Shown piece by piece: positions 9,024 through 17,699 of a DNA stretch of 64,000 nt (position 1 is its first letter; each line of letters begins with the position of its first letter). Source of the DNA: Roseibium sediminicola (GTDB taxonomy: Bacteria > Pseudomonadota > Alphaproteobacteria > Rhizobiales > Stappiaceae); NCBI RefSeq assembly GCF_023156505.1, contig NZ_JALNMJ010000009.1, positions 124,001-188,000 of the forward strand, in the 5' to 3' direction. The notes under the pieces are model-generated. The model saw nothing but the letters and a program-made list of their open reading frames with translations, was not told where the DNA came from and ran no database searches. The position numbers and the translations under genes are program-made.

Positions 9024-10177
9024 GCTGCCTCTCCTTCTGTGTCCAGTCGGTGAATGCCGGGTTCGTAGGTGTAGGTGGTGAGATCGGCCATCAGCACGAT
9101 CAGCTCACCGAGGATCAGCTCGACGATCTCATCGGCGACACTGCCGGAGCCCGGAACGAAATTGACCGGATAGCCGTCATTGACCAGGCAGATCTGCCGG
9201 TCCTGCCCGGTGCCTTCGCCGTTAAGCTGAAAGGCGCGGATCGAGGGATGGAGTTCGTAGGACGGATGGGCTTCCAGGAAATCGACGTCGATTTCGATCC
9301 GGCGCGAGCTGGCACTGGCCACCAGACAGCCGTTGCGCAGCTGCCGGAGCACCTTTTGGGTGACGGACAGGCGTCCGGCAGCGCCAACCACAAGGTCGCA
9401 GGCGCCGAGATCGCCAGATACGAGGCTGGCGTCGAAACCGGAGAGGCGCGCCTCGGCGACCTTCAGCGGATTGATGTCGATCAGCGAGGGGATCACATCG
9501 AGGCGGCGCAGGCCCTTGGCCACGCCGAAACCGATCCAGCCCGCTCCGAAGACGGCGGCCCGGCGTCCGGCCAGGCTGTTGCCGAGATCGCGCATCAGGC
9601 CGTCCAGGCAGCGAGCAATGGTCTCGCCGCAACGCGCCGCCTCCAACCGTTTCAACTCGCTGTCGGCGCAATGCAGGACAGGGATCTTGAGGTCAATCTG
9701 TGCGGCGCGCCAGACACCCTGCTTGGTGATCTCGACCACGCCTTCAACGAGGTCTAGCTGATCGGCAAACGTCTCATGCAGCACTTCGACCACATAGCCG
9801 CCGACCTCCTGAATGACCAGTTTCTGGCGAGAGGCGCGGCAAGCAAGAAGGCTCTTTGCAAGAAGGTCCACCAGCACCGATTTGAACGCGTCTTCCGTTT
9901 TCGGACAATGCACCCGCTCGCCATAGCGGTCCTGCCATTTCAGCCTTGTCGCATCGCTGCCGGAAGAATAGGGGATGCCGACGATGGCATCGAAGTCCAT
10001 GACGCCGGCCAGTGCGTCGATCATGCGCATCGTGTCGTCAAACAAATGGGCAACCAGCAGGTAGCGGTGGGCATCGCTCCGGCCGAGATTGAGCCGCCTG
10101 ACCAGCGCAGGCAGATAGTCCGCACGGCGGGCATAGGCGGGCGCGGCCTGAAAAGGCGGCTTTTGCAATGTATTCAT
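8984..10177 (-). CDS. Adenosylhomocysteinase-like NAD-binding protein, catalytic residues not conserved
   Basis: A 397-residue protein whose second half follows S-adenosylhomocysteine hydrolase (SAHH). It has the Rossmann loop VFGAGWIGFGVAKGLRRLD, then the acidic DINPLK, and ASASSRRIEIDVDFLE in place of the SAHH CNIGHFD.EIDV.WL. By eye alignment from memory, the catalytic positions are altered. The ILDDGGD region reads IQEVGGY, EETTTGV reads EITKQGV, the DSVTKSKFDN lysine is kept but its Asp-Asn pair is lost, and the GHF histidine is Ser. It should therefore bind NAD but not do standard SAHH chemistry. Start ATG 10175-10177 (MNTLQKPP) follows GGGAA; an upstream ATG at 10204 has no ribosome site. 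It overlaps the downstream methyltransferase. Confidence 0.7.
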   Translation of the reverse strand: MNTLQKPPFQAAPAYARRADYLPALVRRLNLGRSDAHRYLLVAHLFDDTMRMIDALAGVMDFDAIVGIPYSSGSDATRLKWQDRYGERVHCPKTEDAFKSVLVDLLAKSLLACRASRQKLVIQEVGGYVVEVLHETFADQLDLVEGVVEITKQGVWRAAQIDLKIPVLHCADSELKRLEAARCGETIARCLDGLMRDLGNSLAGRRAAVFGAGWIGFGVAKGLRRLDVIPSLIDINPLKVAEARLSGFDASLVSGDLGACDLVVGAAGRLSVTQKVLRQLRNGCLVASASSRRIEIDVDFLEAHPSYELHPSIRAFQLNGEGTGQDRQICLVNDGYPVNFVPGSGSVADEIVELILGELIVLMADLTTYTYEPGIHRLDTEGEAACTQLWIEQRDEM

Positions 10178-10415
10178 TGATATATTTCCCAATGCTCTTG
10201 CCATTTTGGCATTCAGTTCATGACAAGAACAAGTCCCGGTTGAGAAAATAGGACGGGAAAGGCGTGAGGCAAACGGGCCGCCGCCGGTCATGCACAGTTT
10301 CTGCGAAAACAATGCTGAGGAGACCGGCAAACCCGGCCCGATTGCGCCCTGATGACACGCGACGCTCGAGCCGTTCCCGGACGCATTGACCGTCCTCTGG
10401 CAGAGGGTTGACTGA

Positions 10416-11831
10416 ATGACACATGAAACTGACACCGCAACGGCCGCGGCCCGGCCAGCCGGCACACCGCCGCCGTTCCAGCCGCGGGGCTTCCTGAATT
10501 CTCCAGGAGTAAAATTCGTTCTGATCGGCATCCTGACCGTGATGCTGATGGTGCCGTGCCTGTTTGTCTGGGCACTGGTGGAGGAACGGGCCGAGCGTGC
10601 GCGTGACGTCGCCCGGGACATCGCCGGCTCCTGGGGCGGCACACAACAGATCAACGGGCCCTATCTCGTCGTCCCCTTCAGTGAAACATTGGCCATCGGA
10701 TCGGGCGACAAGGCCAAATCGGAGGTCCATTGGCGCACGGCGGTCCTGTTTCCCGAAACGCTGTCCGTTTCGGGCGATGTCCAGGTCGAGGAACGGCGGA
10801 AGTCGATCTACTCGCTGCCCGTCTATGCCAGCGCGCTCGACCTGAGCGGCCGCTTCGCCGCGCCGCCCGAGACCATGTTCGAACCGGAAAAAGGCGGTAC
10901 GATCGATATTGCCGCCGACAGGGCCGTTCTCGTCGTTGGCATCGGCGACGTGCGTGCCCTGAAGAGCGAGGTGGCGCTGACCATGGATGGCGGCACGGCC
11001 GTTCCGTTCGAGCCGGGTACCGGTCCCCTGCTCAATGGCGGTGGGGCCTCCGGGATCAATGTGGCCGTGCCCGCCCTCAAGTGGCGCAAGGGCTTTTCCT
11101 TCCAGATCCCGCTCACGCTCAATGGCTCGACCGCCGTCTTTGTTGCGCCGGCGGGACAAAGCACCTCCGTCGCGCTTTCCTCCAACTGGCCGCATCCGGG
11201 CTTTACCGGAGCCTTTCTGCCGGACCGGCGAACGATCACCGAGACCGGCTTTGAAGCCGACTGGAGCATTCCCTATCTGGCGCGCGGCATCCCGAAAACC
11301 CTGGTCACCGACAGGTTGCCCCTACAGGACAAGCAGCTGGGGGTCAGGTTTGTCGAACCGGTGAATTTCTACCAGACCATCTCCCGGTCGCTGAAATATG
11401 CCGTTGGCTTCATCAGTCTGACCTTCCTGGCAGTGTTCGTCCTGGAAATGCGTTCCGGCTGGAGCTTCCACTGGATCCAGTACGGCCTGGTCGGCGTGGC
11501 GCTGATCACCTTCTATGTCATGTTGCTGGCCCTGGCCGAACATGTCGGCTACGGCCTTGCCTACCTGGTGGCGGCGGGCGCGGCCACCGCGCTCAATGCG
11601 GTCTATGTCGGCTCCTCGCTGAAAAGCCGGTCGGCCGGAGCCGTGATGACCGTGGTTTTGGCGGCGATCTTCGGCGTGTTGTTCGCGCTGATGAACGAAC
11701 AGGATTATGCGCTCCTGATCGGTTCGGTCATTGCCTTCCTGGCCCTGGCGGTGACCATGTTCGTCACGCAGAAGATCGACTGGAGCGGACGGGGAGTGGA
11801 GGGGAGGGCGCCGGCCGCAAACGCCGCTTGA
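10416..11831 (+). CDS. creD: CreD family inner-membrane protein
   Basis: A 471-residue protein with the CreD layout. It has a short N-terminal cytoplasmic tail, one transmembrane helix at about 32-54, a large periplasmic beta-rich domain to about 320, and then five or six hydrophobic helices to about 455. Family pieces visible are GPYLVVPF after the first helix, SLPVYASALDLSGRF, and VRFVEPVNFYQTISRSLKYAVGFISLTF before the helix bundle. CreD is linked to envelope integrity and colicin/beta-lactam responses in enterics, where creBC controls it. No creBC pair is nearby here. The gene is divergent from the SAHH-like gene and ends at a strong terminator. Confidence 0.88.
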   Translation: MTHETDTATAAARPAGTPPPFQPRGFLNSPGVKFVLIGILTVMLMVPCLFVWALVEERAERARDVARDIAGSWGGTQQINGPYLVVPFSETLAIGSGDKAKSEVHWRTAVLFPETLSVSGDVQVEERRKSIYSLPVYASALDLSGRFAAPPETMFEPEKGGTIDIAADRAVLVVGIGDVRALKSEVALTMDGGTAVPFEPGTGPLLNGGGASGINVAVPALKWRKGFSFQIPLTLNGSTAVFVAPAGQSTSVALSSNWPHPGFTGAFLPDRRTITETGFEADWSIPYLARGIPKTLVTDRLPLQDKQLGVRFVEPVNFYQTISRSLKYAVGFISLTFLAVFVLEMRSGWSFHWIQYGLVGVALITFYVMLLALAEHVGYGLAYLVAAGAATALNAVYVGSSLKSRSAGAVMTVVLAAIFGVLFALMNEQDYALLIGSVIAFLALAVTMFVTQKIDWSGRGVEGRAPAANAA

Positions 11832-11859
11832 GACAGTGCTGTCACTCAAAAACAGACAG

Positions 11860-11890
11860 GGCGGGTCTTGCGACCCGCCTTATTTTGTTC
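11860..11890 (+). terminator. Rho-independent terminator after creD
   Basis: GGCGGGTC-TTGC-GACCCGCC is a perfect 8-bp stem followed by TTATTTTGTT, 28 bp after the creD stop. It separates creD from the VOC gene. Confidence 0.88.
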
Positions 11891-11927
11891 GATATTTGTT
11901 CCATCTCAAATCAGGAGGAAGAACACA

Positions 11928-12302
11928 ATGCACAGAAGCCGGCTGGGGGAATTGGTCATTGACTGCGAAGGCGGGGACATCGACTCCCATGCCGCCTTCT
12001 GGGCGCAGACTTTGGGGCGGAAGGTCGAGGCCGAACCGAAAAACCCGCGCTATCGCCGCCTGATCGGAGAAGCGGGCGAAATCGGCGTTCTGCTGCAGGC
12101 AGTCGACCATCCCGCTCGGGTCCATCTGGATATCGAGACCGACGATCTGTCACAGGAGGTCGCCCGGCTGGAAAAGCTTGGTGCGCTCATCGTGGAGCGG
12201 TTCGAAAACTGGACGGTGATGGAAGCGACCAGTGGTCACCGGTTCTGTGTTGTCAAATCGCAGCTCACCGAAGGCGATGCGGCAACAAGGTCGTGGCCGT
12301 AG
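11928..12302 (+). CDS. VOC superfamily (glyoxalase-like) protein
   Basis: A 124-residue cytoplasmic protein with the paired beta-alpha-beta-beta-beta pattern of vicinal-oxygen-chelate proteins. It reads LGELVIDCEGGDIDSHAAFWAQTLG, then VHLDIETDDLSQEVARLEKLGA, then VMEATSGHRFCVV. The AFWAQTLG and HLDIETDD positions fit the Glyoxalase_6 type common in actinobacteria and proteobacteria. A strong AGGAGGAA site precedes ATG 11928. The reaction is unknown. A second, exported VOC protein lies convergently at 12361. Confidence 0.8.
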   Translation: MHRSRLGELVIDCEGGDIDSHAAFWAQTLGRKVEAEPKNPRYRRLIGEAGEIGVLLQAVDHPARVHLDIETDDLSQEVARLEKLGALIVERFENWTVMEATSGHRFCVVKSQLTEGDAATRSWP

Positions 12303-12360
12303 ATCTGTAGGACATTGCCGCTTGCGTGGGGTCGCAAGCGGCACTGCACCTCAGAACCGC

Positions 12361-12771
12361 TCACTTCGGAAGAGCGTAGAACCCGAGTGCGTTTCCGAAC
12401 GGATCGGCAAACTCCGAATAGGTGACAACGCCCGGAACCTCGACGGCTTCGCCCGTCGCGATGCCGGCATCGGCGCGTGTGCCTTGAGCGGCCGTCATAT
12501 CGTCGACCAGATATCGGATGACCGCTCCCTGCGGTTGTTGGCCTTCCGGCTCGAACAATTGCAGCCAGACACCCGGCGCGACCTTGAACTCGACAAGACC
12601 GGGAGCCGGTCTGATCACTTCGGTGTCCGGTCCCAGGAAAGCTCCGTACCAACGCTCGGCTTCACTCAGCGAGGGAACAGGTACGCCAACGGTGATTTCC
12701 TGGAAGGGTTCTGCCTGGCTGACTGCCGTCAAGGCAAGAAAAGCTAGGGACGACAAAGAGAGCAGGCGCAT
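12361..12771 (-). CDS. Exported VOC-fold protein
   Basis: A 136-residue protein beginning MRLLSLSSLAFLALTAVSQA, a clean signal peptide with cleavage expected after AVSQA. The rest is VOC-like: ITVGVPVPSLSEAERWYGAFLG at the start and YSEFADPFGNALGFYAL at the end. A periplasmic VOC protein is unusual, since most family members are cytosolic. The ATG at 12769-12771 has AAAGGAAC upstream; an extended frame to 12849 would hide the signal peptide. It diverges from the HxlR-type regulator, which is a plausible controller. Confidence 0.8.
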   Translation of the reverse strand: MRLLSLSSLAFLALTAVSQAEPFQEITVGVPVPSLSEAERWYGAFLGPDTEVIRPAPGLVEFKVAPGVWLQLFEPEGQQPQGAVIRYLVDDMTAAQGTRADAGIATGEAVEVPGVVTYSEFADPFGNALGFYALPK

Positions 12772-12900
12772 GTGCGAGTTCCTTTCCTCAAACCGTGACC
12801 GGCTCCGAAAGTGCTGGAATTCCTCGGGAGAGAGGGTCCACTCGCACACCTTTTGCGGAGGCTGCCGACGGCGATTTCTCGTTGATATGTAAAGCGTAAG

Positions 12901-12934
12901 ATTTGCTTTTCACGCAAATTATACTAACTATACT
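12901..12934 (+). promoter_or_regulatory. Operator/promoter candidate for the HxlR-type regulator
   Basis: An inverted repeat ATTTGC-N7-GCAAAT (12901-12919) abuts two TATACT hexamers (12920-12925 and 12929-12934) directly before the ATG at 12937. The first TATACT could be a -10 box, giving a leader of only a few bases. No Shine-Dalgarno sequence is present. The dyad lies in the divergent space shared with the exported VOC gene and could be the regulator's own operator. Confidence 0.45.
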
Positions 12935-12936
12935 TT

Positions 12937-13485
12937 ATGGACATAAACCTGTTTGTCAACATCACGTCCAAGGCCTGGTCGCTGGCCATCCTGTCGAGCC
13001 TGCATGCGGGAGTTCCCGGCCGGCAGGCGGCACTGCTGACGGCGACCGGAGCCGGCAGAACGGCTTTCTCCCAAAGCCTGGACCATCTGACCCGGATCGG
13101 GTTGCTGGAGCGCAACCCCGGCCACGGCCATCCCTTGCGGCCGGAATTCAGACTCACGGCACCGGGGTTGGAGGCGGCGGCGCTCGCGAGCCGGATCCAG
13201 GCAATTGCCGGAGACGACGACCGGGTCCTGCTCCGCCGGTCCTGGACCTTGCCGGTCCTGTCGTCGCTTCAAGGTCCGCGCCAGTTTTGCAGCATCAAAA
13301 GGGACCTGCGCACGATCACGGATCGTGCGCTGTCGCAATCCTTGAAGGCGATGGAGGACCGCAACTGGGTTGAAAGAAGCGTCGATGGCGCCGCCCGGCC
13401 GCCAAGATCGATCTACACAGCCGTCAATACGGGAGCAATGATCACCGACATCGTCCGGCCCGCCATTGTGTTTGCCGGGGTTTGA
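12937..13485 (+). CDS. Tandem winged-helix regulator of HxlR type
   Basis: A 182-residue protein made of two consecutive HxlR-like winged helices, about 1-85 and 86-175. The first reads KAWSLAILSSLHAGV...LDHLTRIGLLER. The second reads RSWTLPVLSSLQGPRQFCSIKRDLRTITDRALSQSLKAMEDRNWVER, the usual HxlR pattern. HxlR proteins normally have one domain and dimerise; a fused pair may act as a built-in dimer. The single Cys in QFCSIK could be redox sensitive as in some family members, but this is speculation. It diverges from the exported VOC gene and has no ribosome site, so the message may be nearly leaderless. Confidence 0.72.
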   Translation: MDINLFVNITSKAWSLAILSSLHAGVPGRQAALLTATGAGRTAFSQSLDHLTRIGLLERNPGHGHPLRPEFRLTAPGLEAAALASRIQAIAGDDDRVLLRRSWTLPVLSSLQGPRQFCSIKRDLRTITDRALSQSLKAMEDRNWVERSVDGAARPPRSIYTAVNTGAMITDIVRPAIVFAGV

Positions 13486-13521
13486 CCCAGACTTTGCGCC
13501 GCGACAACGCGCGGCCGCCCA

Positions 13522-13974
13522 TCAGTCGGCGTTCTGATCGAGCAGTTTGAAGAGCCGCTCGAGATCGCCATTCAGAACACCGCTTGAGACGGCCGCTGCC
13601 TCAAGCCGGCAGGGCTGGTCGCCGATGTCGTGGAGAAAATAGACAGGTTTGCGCAGGGCGTAACCGCAGGCGGCTTCCATGAGCGTGTTCGCTCCGACAT
13701 ATCCTGGTATGTCGTGCTTTTCGGTGTTTGCGATCAAAACCACATCGCCCCGACGGATCACCTCAAAATAGTCGGAGAGAAACGCTTTCTTGCGGGCGAC
13801 CGCCTGCATCGGTGAGAGAGCGGTCCAGTCGAAGCCGGCTTCTTCCGGAACCGGCGTGGACACCGTGTGGCCGTCGCGGCGCAATTGACCCGCCAGCCGT
13901 TCCATGAGGTCGAGCGTCGACATGGAGCCGCATATCACGATGTGGCGTTGTGCGGATTGGAGCGTGTTTGCCAT
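13522..13974 (-). CDS. Nucleoside 2-deoxyribosyltransferase-like protein
   Basis: A 150-residue cytoplasmic protein. HIVICGSMSTLDLMERLAGQLRRDG opens a Rossmann-like nucleotide fold. It is followed by RRGDVVLIANTEKHDIPGYVGANTLMEAACGYALRKPVYFL, the pattern of a group of small proteins distantly related to nucleoside 2-deoxyribosyltransferases (the G-Y-x-G-x-N-T-x-x-E block). A biochemical role is not established for that group. The start at ATG 13974 has GAGG about ten bases upstream. It diverges from the methionine sulfoxide reductase gene. Confidence 0.55.
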   Translation of the reverse strand: MANTLQSAQRHIVICGSMSTLDLMERLAGQLRRDGHTVSTPVPEEAGFDWTALSPMQAVARKKAFLSDYFEVIRRGDVVLIANTEKHDIPGYVGANTLMEAACGYALRKPVYFLHDIGDQPCRLEAAAVSSGVLNGDLERLFKLLDQNAD

Positions 13975-14074
13975 CACGGCAGCCTCACGGTCATGTGCGG
14001 AAAGAAGAAGGCGAGTTGAGTGGACTGTGGTTCGAGACGCGTTACCTCTGTCAGCAACGATTGGAGGATCTATC

Positions 14075-14719
14075 ATGAAGCGTGTTCTGACGCTAACCCT
14101 TGCCGCTCTTGTCTCCGGTGTGGCGCCGGCAACGAGCGCACACGCCGAAACCGCCATTCTGGCAGGCGGATGTTTCTGGTGTGTGGAATCGGACCTTGAA
14201 AAACTCCCGGGCGTTCGCGACGTGGTCTCGGGATATGCGGGCGGCACGACGCAGAACCCGACCTACAAGTCCTATGAACGCGGCGGCCACCGCGAAGTGG
14301 TTAAGGTCGATTTCGACGAGACCAGGATCAGCTATGGCGAGTTGGTCGGCATATTTCTGAGGACCGTCGACGTGACCGATTCCGGCGGCCAGTTCTGCGA
14401 CCGCGGTTTTTCCTATTCCACCGCCATCTATCCCCTGGACGAAGCGCAAGCCAAGCAGGCAAAGGCGGAGATCGAGACGGCGAACAAACAGCTCGGCGGC
14501 AAGGTGGTCACGCCCGTCGAACAGTCTGCCGTATTCTGGCCGGCCGAGGATTATCACCAGAACTATTACAAGAGCCCCGTGCGCACGCTGACAAGGTTCG
14601 GTTACGTCTCGCGCGCGGACGCCTACAAAGGCTATCGCAAGGGCTGCGGACGGGATGCGCGCGTGAAGGCGGTCTGGGGCAGCGAGGCCTACAAGGGGTT
14701 GCCGAAGGCCGGCTCATAA
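14075..14719 (+). CDS. msrA: Periplasmic peptide-methionine (S)-S-oxide reductase
   Basis: A 214-residue MsrA with the active-site GCFWC motif (AILAGGCFWCVESDLEKL) and the family run VVSGYAGGTTQNPTYK. It also has ERGGHREVVKVDFD and the later AEDYHQNYY. The first 25 residues (MKRVLTLTLAALVSGVAPATSAHA) are a signal peptide, so it should repair methionine sulfoxide in exported proteins. No msrB partner is beside it. The ATG at 14075 follows TTGGAGGATC. Extra cysteines (QFCDRG and KGCGRD near the C-terminus) could be the resolving residues. Confidence 0.92.
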   Translation: MKRVLTLTLAALVSGVAPATSAHAETAILAGGCFWCVESDLEKLPGVRDVVSGYAGGTTQNPTYKSYERGGHREVVKVDFDETRISYGELVGIFLRTVDVTDSGGQFCDRGFSYSTAIYPLDEAQAKQAKAEIETANKQLGGKVVTPVEQSAVFWPAEDYHQNYYKSPVRTLTRFGYVSRADAYKGYRKGCGRDARVKAVWGSEAYKGLPKAGS

Positions 14720-14848
14720 CGCGTCGGCCGAACTGTGTTCCAGATCACGGAAAAAAGGACTGTTCCCGGATTAGAATGACTGTGTTTGCCGTAACGTAAC
14801 TTTTGTCCTACATTTTATTGTGGGCTTGCGTCTCATGAGGCCGTTGTC

Positions 14849-15370
14849 ATGCTAAGTTTGTTTGGAAGTCGAGCAAGAACGGAGCCGGAATTCATTTCCG
14901 AATTGAGAGCTGTCGAGACGGAGGACCGCCTCCGAAAAAACATGGCCGGCATGCTGGATGCTGCCGGTCTGGAGATTTGCGACACCAACACACCGACGGA
15001 ATTTGCCGCCGCGGCGACGGTCGCGATCATGAAACTTGTTCTCAAAACGGTCGGTCGGGACTTCGACAGCCTGTCGTTCGAGAACAGGTTTGTGACCGGT
15101 CTGTTTGGCTTTCTTTTGGCGCACAAGCTAAGCCGGCGGACCAACGCGGATCTCGGCGTCGTGCTCGGCATCGCCGGCCTCGATCTCTTTTCCCGAGAGG
15201 AAATCGACCAGGTCTACAAACTCGGATCGTCCTACCGGCGCCTGCGCCAGCATCGGCAGATGCATCTGGCTCTGGGAGAGATCATCGAGGGCTTCCTGTC
15301 CCATCCGGATGAGGACGCCCTCGCCAATCTCGCCAGTCTCTACCAGATGTGCCTAAGAGCTGAGGCCTGA
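14849..15370 (+). CDS. Conserved hypothetical protein, helical
   Basis: A 173-residue protein I do not recognise. It is mostly amphipathic helix with no signal peptide or membrane segment. The central part VAIMKLVLKTVGRDFDSLSFENRFVTGLFGFLLAHKL and the following GVVLGIAGLDLFSREEIDQVY suggest a helical bundle. It stands alone between msrA and recQ (convergent to recQ, 16 bp apart), with a 129-bp upstream spacer of lower GC that likely holds its promoter. Codon use looks like that of its neighbours, so I take it as a real gene. Confidence 0.6.
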   Translation: MLSLFGSRARTEPEFISELRAVETEDRLRKNMAGMLDAAGLEICDTNTPTEFAAAATVAIMKLVLKTVGRDFDSLSFENRFVTGLFGFLLAHKLSRRTNADLGVVLGIAGLDLFSREEIDQVYKLGSSYRRLRQHRQMHLALGEIIEGFLSHPDEDALANLASLYQMCLRAEA

Positions 15371-15386
15371 GTGCTGGGTCCTGACC

Positions 15387-17279
15387 CTAGACCCCTGCTT
15401 CGAAGGCCTCGACGAGATCCAGAAAGGCGTCGCCGTATTTTTCCAGCTTCGACTGACCGACACCGGACACCGACAGCAAGGCGTCCGGCGTTACCGGCCG
15501 CGCGGCGGCGATGCCGGCCAGCGTCGCGTCCGGGAACACCACATAGGGCGGTACATTCTGATCGCGGGCAATCTGGGTCCTGAGCCGGCGCAGACGTTCG
15601 AACAGAAGCTTGTCGTCGTCCTGAAGTTCGTCGGCGATCGAAGCGGTCCGCGACGTGCGCGTCTTCTTCAAACCGGCTGCGTTGCGGTCTTTGCGCAAAG
15701 CCAGTTTCTCGTCGCCGCGCAACACGCCCCGGGACTTTTCCGTCAGCACCAGCGCGCCGAAATGGGCATGATCGACATCGACATATCCGGCCGCAACCAG
15801 CTGGCGGGCAATCGATTGCCACGTCTTGAGCGCAAGATCCTGGCCGATGCCGAAGACGGACAGGTTGTCGTGGCCGAAGCGGCTGGTCTTGTCGTTGGAC
15901 TTGCCGAGCAGGACGTCGATTACATGGCCCGCGCCGAACCGCTGGCCGGTGCGGTAGATCGCCGACATCAGTTTCTGGGCCGCTTCCGTGCCGTCCCAGG
16001 TCTCGACCGGCGACAGGCAGGTGTCGCAATTGCCGCAAGGCTGGGGATAGGTCTCGCCGAAATGGGCCAGCAGGGCCTGGCGTCGGCAGCCTGACGTTTC
16101 GCAAATGCCCAAAAGCGCATTCAGCTTGGCATTTTCCGCGCGTTTGACCTCGTCGGGCGCATCGCCCTCCGCGATCATGCGCCTGCGCTGCACAAGGTCG
16201 GCCATGCCATAGGCCATGAAGGCTTCCGAGGGCGCGCCGTCGCGTCCGGCGCGGCCTGTCTCCTGGTAATAGGCCTCGACCGACGACGGCAGGTCCAGAT
16301 GGGCGACATAACGCACATCCGGCTTGTCGATGCCCATGCCGAAGGCGACGGTCGCCACCAGGCACAGGCCTTCTTCCAGCAGAAACGCGTCCTGGTTGGC
16401 CGCGCGCCGGTCCGCCGGCAGGCCGGCATGATAGGGCAGCGCCTTGACCCCCTTCGAGGTCAGCCAGTCGGCGATGTCCTCGACCTTGGCCCGGCTGAGG
16501 CAATAGACGATGCCGCTTTCGCCCTCGTGTTTTTTCAGGAAATCCAGGAGCTGCTGGCGCTGGTTGGTGCGCTCGACAATCTCGTAGCGGATGTTCGGCC
16601 GGTCGAAGCTGGTCGAGAAGACCTCGGCCTCCTCCAGCTGCAGCCGTGCCAGAATGTCCTTTTGCGTATGCGGGTCGGCCGTCGCGGTCAGCGCCACCCT
16701 GGGCACGCCGGGATAGCGTTCGCGCAAACAGGAGAGCGACAGGTATTCAGGCCGGAAGTCGTGACCCCACTGGCTGACACAATGGGCTTCGTCGATAGCA
16801 AAAAGCGCGATGTCCAGCGTGTCCAGAAAGCGGCGGAAGCTCTCGATGCCGAGCCGTTCCGGCGTCACGTATAAAAGCTCGATCTCGCCCCGGCGCAGGT
16901 CGTCGCGAAGCGCCGATTGTTCGTCCTGGGAGAGTGTGGAGTTGAAAGCCGCCGCCTTCACGCCGGCCGCCGTCAGCGCGCCGACCTGGTCCTTCATCAA
17001 CGCGATCAGCGGTGAGACGACAATGCCGACCCCGCGGCGGCACAGCGCCGGGATCTGGTAACACAAGGACTTGCCGGCCCCGGTCGGAAACAGCACCACG
17101 GCATCCTTACCCTCGACCAGCGTCTCGATAACCGCCTGCTGCTTGCCGCGAAATTCGCTGTAGCCGAAGACTTTTTGCAGCACCGCGCGCGGCTTGGGCT
17201 CCGCGCGCACGAGCGGAGCGCTGGGGGCGGCTTGAGGGGACAGGACGTCATCCGCGGAGATCGCGGGCGAAACGGACAT
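15387..17279 (-). CDS. recQ: ATP-dependent DNA helicase RecQ
   Basis: A 630-residue 3'-5' helicase with all RecQ parts. Motif I is [31 protein letters not shown] carries the DEAH box and aromatic-rich loop. Motif VI is [10 protein letters not shown]. The RecQ-C-terminal zinc region is [17 protein letters not shown]...CGNCDTC, and an HRDC domain covers about 545-625. It unwinds recombination and replication intermediates. The start ATG 17277-17279 (MSVSPAIS) follows AAAGGAAC; a longer open frame reaches toward the MITE but lacks family similarity. The MITE lies 139 bp upstream of this start, so it may affect the promoter. Confidence 0.94.
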   Translation of the reverse strand: MSVSPAISADDVLSPQAAPSAPLVRAEPKPRAVLQKVFGYSEFRGKQQAVIETLVEGKDAVVLFPTGAGKSLCYQIPALCRRGVGIVVSPLIALMKDQVGALTAAGVKAAAFNSTLSQDEQSALRDDLRRGEIELLYVTPERLGIESFRRFLDTLDIALFAIDEAHCVSQWGHDFRPEYLSLSCLRERYPGVPRVALTATADPHTQKDILARLQLEEAEVFSTSFDRPNIRYEIVERTNQRQQLLDFLKKHEGESGIVYCLSRAKVEDIADWLTSKGVKALPYHAGLPADRRAANQDAFLLEEGLCLVATVAFGMGIDKPDVRYVAHLDLPSSVEAYYQETGRAGRDGAPSEAFMAYGMADLVQRRRMIAEGDAPDEVKRAENAKLNALLGICETSGCRRQALLAHFGETYPQPCGNCDTCLSPVETWDGTEAAQKLMSAIYRTGQRFGAGHVIDVLLGKSNDKTSRFGHDNLSVFGIGQDLALKTWQSIARQLVAAGYVDVDHAHFGALVLTEKSRGVLRGDEKLALRKDRNAAGLKKTRTSRTASIADELQDDDKLLFERLRRLRTQIARDQNVPPYVVFPDATLAGIAAARPVTPDALLSVSGVGQSKLEKYGDAFLDLVEAFEAGV

Positions 17280-17418
17280 GGGCCAGCAGGTTCCTTTGAT
17301 TCTCCCGCACAATGTCCTATTCGCACCTTGAGGGCAATCAGCGCCGAACCGTGCCTGTGGATGACGCGGGACTGCTGCAAGGCAAGCCTTTTGCGGAACG
17401 CCTGGGGGCGTGAGCCTA

Positions 17419-17699
17419 GGGTCTGTGGACAATTAGGTTTCGGTCTTGGCGCTTGTCGGATTTCGGTCTTCGAGCAGGAGGAAAGTTCGCAGTGGTGTTG
17501 CCCACAACAAGGACTTTCCGACGCACGCGAAACCGAAATCCGCTGCGTCCCCCCAGATGTTGGCAATGGGGATTTGGCTCAAATGGCTCATTTCGGCGTC
17601 GCAAAGGCTTGAAAGGGCCGACCCTTCCCGCGCCTTTGCTTCTGGAAATTGAGCCATTTGCATCCAAACCAAGACCAAATCCTAATTGTCCACAGACCC
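17419..17699. mobile_element. 281-bp MITE with about 30-bp inverted ends and TA duplication
   Basis: The ends are identical for at least 19 bp: GGGTCTGTGGACAATTAGG at the left and its complement at the right. Similarity continues through GGTCTTGG with a few mismatches. TA flanks both sides (17417-17418 and 17700-17701), consistent with a 2-bp target duplication. GGGTCTGT ends with TA targets recall the IS427 group of the IS5 family, so this is probably a non-autonomous derivative; that is an inference. No reading frame inside looks like a transposase. It sits between recQ and the acyltransferase, whose stop codon it touches. Confidence 0.82.

Noticed and set aside
17433..17678. Short open frames inside the MITE
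   Set aside because: They are under 85 residues, start in the terminal repeat and show no transposase motif. They are treated as chance frames in a non-autonomous element.
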